Part shown: positions 1 to 4,222 of the stretch, piece after piece
Position numbering within the stretch: the first letter of the stretch is position 1
How the letters are laid out: each line of letters opens with the position of its first letter
From: Hydromicrobium sp964415365
GTDB taxonomy: Bacteria > Actinomycetota > Humimicrobiia > Humimicrobiales > Humimicrobiaceae
Length of the DNA: 15,157 nucleotides
NCBI GenBank assembly: GCA_964415365.1
Contig: CAYPYW010000043.1
Coordinates: 1-15,157, forward strand
Reading direction: 5' to 3'
The notes under the pieces: generated by a model
What the model saw: the letters and a program-made list of their open reading frames with translations, nothing else
What the model was told of the DNA's origin: nothing
Databases searched by the model: none
Made by a program: the position numbers and the translations under genes

Positions 1-47
1 GTGGGAGAACTATAGGTGCAGGTAGTGTTACTAAGATAATGGAGTAG
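1..47 (+). CDS. tuf: Elongation factor Tu, C-terminal end (partial)
   Basis: Reading from base 3, the window opens with GRTIGAGSVTKIME and a TAG stop at 45-47. This is the conserved C-terminal tail of EF-Tu domain 3, which normally reads GRTVGAGVVTKI. EF-Tu delivers aminoacyl-tRNA to the ribosome. Only the last 14 codons are visible, so nothing can be said about the rest. A second EF-Tu gene begins at 15124, so the genome has two tuf copies in the same orientation flanking this block. Confidence 0.93.
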   Translation, partial: GRTIGAGSVTKIME

Positions 48-67
48 GTTTGAGAGAGATTTTATTA

Positions 68-96
68 TTGACATCAAATAAATATAGTGCTAATTT
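68..96 (+). promoter_or_regulatory. Candidate promoter for rpmG-trnW-secE-nusG
   Basis: A perfect TTGACA at 68-73 is followed after 17 nt by TAATTT at 91-96. A TG dinucleotide at 88-89 gives an extended -10 (TGCTAATTT). It sits in the short gap between tuf and rpmG and could start a transcript carrying rpmG, tRNA-Trp, secE and nusG. The hexamers are seen directly; activity is inferred. Confidence 0.6.
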
Positions 97-143
97 ATTG
101 GTTTGCGCTTTCTATTAACAAAAATAATGATCGGTGAAATAAT

Positions 144-293
144 TTGAGGCAGATAACTATTTTTGAATGTACAGAATGCAAAAGAAGGAATTATAGTACT
201 GAAAAAAATAAAAAGAATACACCTGATAGATTGGAATTGAAGAAGTATTGTAAATGGTGTAAGAAACATACTGTTCATAAGGAGACCAGATAG
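144..293 (+). CDS. rpmG: 50S ribosomal protein L33
   Basis: This 49-residue protein starts with TTG and runs RQITIFECTECKRRNYSTEK to KHTVHKETR, a standard L33. Two Cys pairs (CTEC near residues 9-12 and CKWC near 36-39) make the four-cysteine, zinc-binding form. The TTG start is forced: an in-frame TGA lies at 135-137 and no other start codon occurs between, and a GGTGA SD at 133-137 is well spaced. L33 is a small protein of the large ribosomal subunit near the E site. The TAG stop (291-293) shares two bases with the mature 5' end of the downstream tRNA-Trp, an unusual arrangement that would make tRNA processing cut the messenger inside its stop codon. Confidence 0.95.
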   Translation: MRQITIFECTECKRRNYSTEKNKKNTPDRLELKKYCKWCKKHTVHKETR

Positions 294-368
294 GGCTGTA
301 GCTCCAATCGGTAGAGCACCGGTCTCCAAAACCGGGTGTTGGGGGTTCGAGTCCCTCCAGCCCTGCCA
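292..368 (+). tRNA. trnW: tRNA-Trp (anticodon CCA)
   Basis: The full cloverleaf can be drawn. The acceptor stem AGGGCTG (292-298) pairs with CAGCCCT (358-364). The D-stem is GCTC (301-304) with GAGC (314-317). The anticodon stem is CCGGT/ACCGG, with loop CTCCAAA and anticodon CCA at 326-328. The T-arm is GGGGG-TTCGAGT-CCCTC (341-357). The discriminator G365 and CCA 366-368 are encoded. tRNA-Trp between rpmG and secE is a common bacterial arrangement. Its first two bases are the last two bases of the rpmG stop codon, and its 3' end is duplicated downstream at 511-533. Confidence 0.98.
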
Positions 369-370
369 GG
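348..370 (+). repeat. Direct repeat copy 1: 3' end of tRNA-Trp
   Basis: These 23 bases, from the T-loop of tRNA-Trp through CCA and two further bases, recur exactly at 511-533. The next four bases match at three of four positions. Sequence upstream of the two copies is unrelated. The tRNA 3' end is the usual target of tyrosine-recombinase integration, so this may be one att half-site. Confidence 0.9.
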
Positions 371-410
371 AAATATTTATAAAATGTTAAGAATAATAAA
401 GAAAATTGAG

Positions 411-435
411 GTAAACATGCCAGTGGCATGTTTAC
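411..435 (+). repeat. Perfect inverted repeat / hairpin
   Basis: GTAAACATGCC (411-421) and GGCATGTTTAC (425-435) are exact reverse complements separated by AGT. No T-run follows (the next bases are GGGACTCG), so it does not look like an intrinsic terminator. It lies immediately before the GC-rich block and may belong to the same element. Confidence 0.85.
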
Positions 436-518
436 GGGACTCGAAAAGACGGACTGAGTCGAAGACGAGGGAGTCTGCGGCTCTGCAGCGAGCGGAGCGA
501 GACGAAAGACCGAGTCCC
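436..518 (+). repeat. GC-rich structured block with inverted ends
   Basis: GGGACTCG (436-443) and CGAGTCCC (511-518) are exact inverted repeats closing a block that, together with the tRNA-tail copy, is about 65% GC (64 of 99 bases counted over 436-534). Inside are three degenerate versions of a CGAA-AGAC-G-GACT/GAGTC motif starting near 442, 460 and 503, and a GCGAGCGGAGCGAG run. The second inverted end lies inside the tRNA-tail repeat. This looks like a repeat family member, but whether other copies exist cannot be seen from here. Confidence 0.6.
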
Positions 519-533
519 TCCAGCCCTGCCAGG
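511..533 (+). repeat. Direct repeat copy 2: tRNA-Trp 3'-end duplicate
   Basis: Exact 23-bp duplicate of 348-370, including the CCA. No D-arm, anticodon arm or 5' T-stem precedes it, so it is not part of a second tRNA gene. It ends 27 bp upstream of the secE start codon. Confidence 0.9.
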
Positions 534-560
534 GAATAAAAGTATGAAGGATAATCTATA

Positions 561-872
561 ATGGCTAAGAGAAAAGTTTCAAGAAAATTCAAACCAAAAG
601 CGATGATGGAAAGGCAGATGCAGGAAAGAAAGCCCCCATCACAGCCGCGGCAGAAGATAAACTGGAAGCAGTTTATAAAAAAGATGCCTTCAAGAATTGC
701 TAAATTCTTCAGGGATGTTATACATGAATTAAAAAAAGTATCCTGGCCCAGTAGAAAAGCACTTATAAATTATACTATAGTAGTTGTAGTCACTATTGTT
801 GTTTTTGCTATTCTACTAGGTGTTTTTGATTTTGGCTTTGTACAACTAATTGACCTGTTAACGAGAATTTAA
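561..872 (+). CDS. secE: Preprotein translocase subunit SecE
   Basis: This 103-residue protein has a basic N-terminal region (residues 1-50, rich in K, R, Q and P), then the SecE signature ELKKVSWPSRKALINYT near residues 56-72, then one hydrophobic membrane segment (VVVVTIVVFAILLGVFDF, about 74-91). This is the short single-span SecE with a longer-than-minimal charged N-terminus. SecE clamps the two halves of SecY in the plasma-membrane SecYEG channel. The ATG at 561 follows AAGGA (547-551) at about 9 nt. The tRNA-Trp to secE gap contains the duplicated tRNA tail, so that insertion lies within the secE-nusG leader. nusG follows after 16 nt. Confidence 0.95.
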   Translation: MAKRKVSRKFKPKAMMERQMQERKPPSQPRQKINWKQFIKKMPSRIAKFFRDVIHELKKVSWPSRKALINYTIVVVVTIVVFAILLGVFDFGFVQLIDLLTRI

Positions 873-888
873 TTGTTTGGTGATTTGA

Positions 889-1413
889 ATGAGACCGAGA
901 TGGTATGTGATCAATTCATATGCTGGGTATGAAAATAAAATAAAAACTAATCTGGAACACAGAATAGAATCTATGAATATGAGTAATAAGATTTTCGATA
1001 TATACATACCCAAGGAGGATGTTGTTGAGATTAAGAGCGGGAAAAAAGAAGTATTATCTAAAAGGGTGCTTCCGGGCTATTTGCTGGTGAAGATGCATCT
1101 TGATGATGATTCGTGGTATGTAGTAAGAAATACTCCTGGCGTTACTGGTTTTGTGGGCAGAGAAGATAAGCCAATTCCTCTGTCGGATTATGAAGTTAAG
1201 AGGATAATGAAGAGACAGGATACCGAGAAACCCAAGCCCAAGACTGATTTTGAAATCGGGCAGCCTGTAAAAGTAACTACAGGACCATTCGCAAATTTTG
1301 ACGGTACTATAAATGAGATAAATCTGGATCAGGGCAAGCTGAAGGTTTTGGTTTCTATATTTGGGAGACAGACACCGGTTGAGCTGAATTTTAATCAGGT
1401 ATCAAAAATATAA
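889..1413 (+). CDS. nusG: Transcription termination/antitermination factor NusG
   Basis: This 174-residue protein begins RPRWYVINSYAGYENKIKTN, the NusG N-terminal (NGN) domain, which contains LPGYLLVKM and VRNTPGVTGFVG. The KOW domain covers roughly residues 118-174 (IGQPVKVTTGPFANFDGTI onward). NGN binds the RNA polymerase clamp and protrusion; KOW contacts Rho or ribosomal S10. The length is normal and no lineage-specific insertion domain is present. The ATG follows GGTGA (879-883) at 5 nt. It pairs functionally with RpoB and RpoC encoded further along. Confidence 0.97.
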   Translation: MRPRWYVINSYAGYENKIKTNLEHRIESMNMSNKIFDIYIPKEDVVEIKSGKKEVLSKRVLPGYLLVKMHLDDDSWYVVRNTPGVTGFVGREDKPIPLSDYEVKRIMKRQDTEKPKPKTDFEIGQPVKVTTGPFANFDGTINEINLDQGKLKVLVSIFGRQTPVELNFNQVSKI

Positions 1414-1420
1414 GGAAAGA

Positions 1421-1448
1421 TTGAAATATTTTTTTCAAAATGTATAAT
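1421..1448 (+). promoter_or_regulatory. Candidate promoter for rplK-rplA
   Basis: TTGAAA (1421-1426) and a perfect TATAAT (1443-1448) are separated by 16 nt in the nusG-rplK gap. A TG lies at 1441-1442. Transcription would start near 1455, just before the rplK SD, giving L11-L1 their own promoter in addition to readthrough from nusG. Confidence 0.65.
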
Positions 1449-1478
1449 ACGGAATTATTTTATCAGAGGTAACTTGTT

Positions 1479-1904
1479 ATGGCTAAAGAAGTTATAGCAC
1501 AAATTAAATTGCAGATTCCGGCAGGACAGGCAAACCCTGCTCCTCCTGTCGGTCCAGCCCTTGGGCAGCATGGAGTTAACATCATGGAATTCTGCAAAGC
1601 TTTTAATGAAAAAACGGCAAAAGAGCAGGGAATGATTATTCCTGTGATTTTAACTGTATATAAAGATAGGAGTTTTAGTTTTGTTACCAAGACTCCTCCG
1701 GCTGTAGTTCTTATTAAAAAGGCTTTGAATTTAGAAAAGGGTTCAAGCGAACCTAACCGGGAAAAAGTTGGGGAGCTTTCAAGGAAACAGGCTGAAGAGA
1801 TTGCAAAAATTAAACTGAAGGACCTAAATGCCAGGACTTTAGACCGGGCAGTGAAAATAATAGAAGGGACTGCTAAAAGTATGGGAGTTAAAGTAGGTTC
1901 CTAG
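1479..1904 (+). CDS. rplK: 50S ribosomal protein L11
   Basis: This 141-residue protein is full length for the family. The N-terminal domain has the proline-rich PAGQANPAPPVGPALGQHG and NIMEFCKAFNEKT segments; the C-terminal rRNA-binding domain runs from about residue 70 and ends with the usual GTAKSMGV. L11 binds the GTPase-associated region of 23S rRNA at the base of the L10-L12 stalk and is the target of thiopeptides and part of the RelA-dependent stringent signal. The start ATG follows AGAGGT (1465-1470) at 8 nt. rplA follows after a 64-nt gap in which I see no structured element. Confidence 0.97.
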   Translation: MAKEVIAQIKLQIPAGQANPAPPVGPALGQHGVNIMEFCKAFNEKTAKEQGMIIPVILTVYKDRSFSFVTKTPPAVVLIKKALNLEKGSSEPNREKVGELSRKQAEEIAKIKLKDLNARTLDRAVKIIEGTAKSMGVKVGS

Positions 1905-1968
1905 TTTAATTATATGGTAACGGTTGATAAGTAATTGGCTGAAGTATTAAATTAAAAGGTGGTAGGTT

Positions 1969-2676
1969 TTGAAGAGAGGGAAGAAGTATTTATCGAAATT
2001 AGAAAATCTGGATAGAAACAAAATGATGAGTCCTGCAGAGGCTATTAGCTGGATCAAGGAAAATCATTATGCTAATTTTAATGAGTCTATAGATATTAGC
2101 ATGAATTTAGGTGTTGATCCCAGAAAAGCTGATCAGATAGTAAGGGGAACCATAGTTTTACCCAGCGGGACCGGAAAGGCTCACAAAGTACTTGTTTTTG
2201 CGCAGGGTGAGAAAGCTGAAGAAGCTAAAAAGGCAGGAGCAGATTATGTAGGGGGAGAAGATCTTGCAGATAAAATCAGCAAAGGATGGCTTGATTTTGG
2301 AGTTTGTATTGCTGCCCCGGATATGATGAAACATGTAGGAAAAATTGGTAAGATTTTAGGCCCCAGAAAGTTAATGCCTAACCCTAAATCTGGAACGGTT
2401 ACTTTTGAATTAAAAAAAGCGATTGAGGATTCAAAAAAGGGAAAATTGGAATACAGAACTGATAAAAATGGTGTTATACACTGTACTGTTGGAAGAGTAT
2501 CATTCGGACTGAATGAATTACTTAAGAATTATACGGCTCTGGTTGATGCGATTATAAAATCAAAGCCTGCCTCAGCTAAAGGCAAATACATAAAAAGTAT
2601 TTATATTTCATCAACTATGGGTCCGAGTATTAAGATTGATCCAAATAAAAGTGTCGAGGTAATAGAAGCAGCGTAA
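1969..2676 (+). CDS. rplA: 50S ribosomal protein L1
   Basis: This 235-residue protein starts KRGKKYLSKLENLDRNKMMS and has the two-domain L1 layout: GTGKAHKVLVFAQGEKAEEA begins the inserted domain II, and GKILGPRKLMPNPKSGTV is the family signature near residue 130. L1 forms the mobile stalk near the E site and in many bacteria represses its own operon by binding its messenger. I could not identify an L1-binding mimic in the rplK leader or the rplK-rplA gap. The start is TTG at 1969; AAAGGTGG (1955-1962) is spaced 6 nt upstream. Confidence 0.97.
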   Translation: MKRGKKYLSKLENLDRNKMMSPAEAISWIKENHYANFNESIDISMNLGVDPRKADQIVRGTIVLPSGTGKAHKVLVFAQGEKAEEAKKAGADYVGGEDLADKISKGWLDFGVCIAAPDMMKHVGKIGKILGPRKLMPNPKSGTVTFELKKAIEDSKKGKLEYRTDKNGVIHCTVGRVSFGLNELLKNYTALVDAIIKSKPASAKGKYIKSIYISSTMGPSIKIDPNKSVEVIEAA

Positions 2677-2693
2677 TAGGATTAAGATAAAAT

Positions 2694-2702
2694 TGATATA
2701 AA
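2694..2702 (+). promoter_or_regulatory. Weak candidate extended -10 for rplJ-rplL
   Basis: TGATATAAA fits an extended -10 (TGnTATAAA) but no recognisable -35 lies at the expected distance. If active, transcription would start about 2709, right at the beginning of the L10 leader, which is why it is listed. Confidence 0.3.
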
Positions 2703-2708
2703 TTCAGC

Positions 2709-2815
2709 CCTAGACAGTAGGTGTTATTACAATTTGTTTAATAACTTAATTTCCTACCAAGGTTGATTTAAGAAAATAGATCGACCTTTAATGTAGTGGG
2801 GGTCGATTTTATTTT
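2709..2815 (+). promoter_or_regulatory. L10 leader (ribosomal protein autoregulatory element)
   Basis: The gap between rplA and rplJ folds as expected for an L10 leader. GTAGG (2717-2721) pairs with CCTAC (2753-2757), and GTTATTA (2723-2729) pairs with TAATAAC (2739-2745), giving an interrupted stem with internal loops of the kind L10-(L12)n binds. Immediately downstream, AAGGTTGAT (2759-2767) can pair with ATCGACCTT (2780-2788), which excludes the terminator that follows. Known L10 leaders repress rplJ-rplL when free L10-L12 is in excess. The pairing is seen; the ligand and direction are inferred from the family. Confidence 0.8.
2780..2815 (+). terminator. Attenuator terminator of the L10 leader
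   Basis: ATCGACC (2780-2786) pairs exactly with GGTCGAT (2801-2807), followed by TTTATTTT. The stem shares 2780-2786 with the antiterminator stem (2759-2767 with 2780-2788), so only one can form. This is the expected transcription-attenuation switch upstream of rplJ. Confidence 0.8.
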
Positions 2816-2849
2816 GTGCTTTTTAAAATAATATAGGTTGGAGGTCATC

Positions 2850-3377
2850 GTGCCAAAGCAAGAAAAGGTGGATAAAGTAGATGAGTTAAAAGAGATATTT
2901 AAGAACAGTCACGGTCTTATTTTTACTGATCATAGCGGACTTAAAGCTGAGGATGCCGTAGTGGTGAGAGATAGGTTGGTGGAAGTGAATTCCTATCTTA
3001 AGATAATAAAGAATACCCTTGCTCTTATTGCAGCTAAGGATATTTTTAAGGATTTAAATCTTGAAGAGATATTGAAAGGGCCGACCAGTATTATTGTAAG
3101 CAGTGAGGATATGATTTCGGCTGCTAAGGTAATAGAGAATTTTTCAAAAGATCTGGAAGTATTGAAAATAAAAGCAGGAATATTTGAGAATAAACTTTTA
3201 AATCCAGAGGAAGTCGAGAAGTTTGCCAGTCTGCCGGGGAGGGAAGTATTACTTACCAATCTGGTAATATCGATTAAATCGCCAATAATTGGGCTGGTAA
3301 ATATTTTAAATGCTCTTATCAGGAATCTGGTAGTGCTTCTGGATGCAATTAAAGAAAAAAAGAGAGATGTTAATTAA
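2850..3377 (+). CDS. rplJ: 50S ribosomal protein L10
   Basis: With the GTG at 2850 the protein has 175 residues and starts PKQEKVDKVDELKEIFKNS, as L10 proteins do. A TTG at 2838 is in frame but overlaps the SD (GGAGGT, 2840-2845), so GTG is preferred. The N-terminal domain binds 23S rRNA with L11; the C-terminal helix (IGLVNILNALIRNLVVLLDA, then IKEKK) binds L12 dimers. This helix is long and hydrophobic, resembling from memory the Thermotoga maritima L10 that holds three L12 dimers, rather than the shorter E. coli helix that holds two. The rplL SD begins at its stop codon. Expression is probably controlled by the upstream L10 leader. Confidence 0.95.
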   Translation: MPKQEKVDKVDELKEIFKNSHGLIFTDHSGLKAEDAVVVRDRLVEVNSYLKIIKNTLALIAAKDIFKDLNLEEILKGPTSIIVSSEDMISAAKVIENFSKDLEVLKIKAGIFENKLLNPEEVEKFASLPGREVLLTNLVISIKSPIIGLVNILNALIRNLVVLLDAIKEKKRDVN

Positions 3378-3387
3378 AGGAGGAATG

Positions 3388-3903
3388 ATGGCTGAAGCAA
3401 AAAAAACGGATGATAAATCGGAAGTAAAGGAAGAGAAAGTTAAAGGTGAACCAAAGATGAGTGAAGAAAAAAAGGAAACAGGTAAAGTAAAAGAGAAAGA
3501 AAAAACTGCAGTCAAAAGTAAGTCTATTGATGAAATTCTAGGTGCTATCGAAAAGATGACTGTACTTGAACTTTCCGAGCTGGTAAAAGCTCTTGAGGAA
3601 AAATTTAAAGTCAGTGCTCAGGCAGTGCAGGTTGCAGCCCCTGTTACAGGTGGAGCAGCTGCGGCTCAGGGAGGAGCACCTGCTGAAGAAAAGACAGAAT
3701 TTGATATTCAGTTGAAATCAGCCGGGGCCAAAAAAATACAGGTTATTAAAGTAGTTAGATCTATAACCAGTCTTGGCCTGAAAGAAGCCAAAGATTTAGT
3801 TGACGGGGCACCGAATATGGTCAAAGAAAAGGTTTCAAAAGAAGAAGCAGAAAATATAAAGAAACAGCTGGAAGAAGCCGGCGCTGAAGTTGAGATAAAA
3901 TAG
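3388..3903 (+). CDS. rplL: 50S ribosomal protein L7/L12 with charged N-terminal extension
   Basis: From the ATG at 3388 the protein has 171 residues, against about 120-130 for the family. The canonical protein starts at residue 46 (SIDEILGAIEKMTVLELSEL, the L10-binding dimerisation domain). An Ala/Gly hinge follows (AAPVTGGAAAAQGGAP), then the factor-binding C-terminal domain (FDIQLKSAGAKKIQVIKVVR to the end). Residues 1-45 are an extra, mostly Lys/Glu segment (MAEAKKTDDKSEVKEEKV onward). A strong AAAGGAGG SD (3376-3383) precedes tandem ATGs at 3385 and 3388; spacing favours the second. An internal ATG at 3457 with AAAGGTGA upstream could give a 148-residue form. L12 dimers recruit EF-Tu, EF-G and IF2 to the ribosome. 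Confidence 0.94.
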   Translation: MAEAKKTDDKSEVKEEKVKGEPKMSEEKKETGKVKEKEKTAVKSKSIDEILGAIEKMTVLELSELVKALEEKFKVSAQAVQVAAPVTGGAAAAQGGAPAEEKTEFDIQLKSAGAKKIQVIKVVRSITSLGLKEAKDLVDGAPNMVKEKVSKEEAENIKKQLEEAGAEVEIK

Positions 3904-4047
3904 CGCAGGTAAAAGTAACCCGGTATAAAAGAGATTTTTTATATGTCTGTTTACGCATAGGTTGTGCATATTTATTATGATGTGCATAAATTCTTGTACT
4001 AAACCTTTGTAAAAAATATATTGATTTCAGATATTTAAAAGAAATAG

Positions 4048-4075
4048 TTGACTATTAGTTTATATTTGATAAACT
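4048..4075 (+). promoter_or_regulatory. Candidate promoter for rpoB-rpoC
   Basis: TTGACT (4048-4053) and TAAACT (4070-4075) are 16 nt apart, with TG at 4067-4068 forming an extended -10 (TGATAAACT). It resembles the rpsL promoter candidate (TGATAATCT). In DNA this AT-rich chance matches are common; TTTACG (3950-3955) with TATTAT (3973-3978) is an alternative. Confidence 0.4.
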
Positions 4076-4091
4076 ATTAGTTTGCTAGTTT
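4052..4091 (+). repeat. Overlapping direct and inverted repeats upstream of rpoB
   Basis: CTATTAGTTT occurs at 4052-4061 and 4074-4083, a 22-nt period. TAGTTTAT (4056-4063) pairs with ATAAACTA (4069-4076) across a 5-nt loop, and AAACTA (4071-4076) can instead pair with TAGTTT (4086-4091), which runs into TTTTT. The stems are almost all A-T, so they are weak, but they overlap the promoter candidate exactly. Confidence 0.5.
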
Positions 4092-4222
4092 TTCCTGAAT
4101 ATATTTACCAATGCTAATTTTATATTATTTTACCTAATGCAGAGGTTTTTATATTGATTTTATCATAACCCTTTTTTACTGCTTTACTAAATTTAGAATA
4201 TAATAAAGAGGAGAACAAATTA

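Larger units (their letters stand above)
371..533 (+). mobile_element. Candidate 163-bp insertion at the tRNA-Trp 3' end
   Basis: The interval between the end of repeat copy 1 and the end of copy 2 has the layout of an insertion or excision scar at a tRNA attachment site. It contains an AT-rich stretch, a perfect hairpin (411-435) and a GC-rich block (from 436) unlike its surroundings. There is no integrase and no credible gene; the one open frame across it is an artefact of reading through tRNA. It could be a decayed integrative element, a small non-autonomous repeat that carries a tRNA tail, or a local duplication. The structure is seen; mobility is inference. Confidence 0.4.
3904..4222 (+). 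other. Gene-free rplL-rpoB intergenic region (319 nt)
   Basis: No coding frame or RNA gene is visible. The region is very AT-rich. It contains TGTGCATA twice (3963-3970, 3981-3988), a cluster of mutually exclusive small hairpins at 4056-4091, a promoter candidate at 4048-4075, and the rpoB SD GAGGAG (4208-4213). In other bacteria this gap holds attenuation and processing sites that set RNA polymerase level relative to ribosomal proteins; that role is possible here but not shown. Confidence 0.7.

Noticed and set aside
511..533. A second tRNA gene or pseudogene
   Set aside because: Only the T-loop, 3' T-stem, acceptor 3' strand and CCA are present; no D-arm, anticodon arm or 5' acceptor strand can be found upstream.
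336..539. Open frame of 67 codons covering the tRNA 3' half and the GC-rich block
   Set aside because: It starts inside tRNA-Trp, has no SD, and its residues are just the translation of tRNA and repeat sequence.
2838..2840. In-frame TTG as an upstream rplJ start
   Set aside because: It overlaps the GGAGGT SD; the GTG at 2850 has proper spacing and gives the usual L10 N-terminus.
4199..4204. Perfect TATAAT just upstream of rpoB
   Set aside because: Transcription would start inside the SD of rpoB and the -35 (TTTACT, 18-nt spacing) is weak; probably chance in AT-rich DNA.
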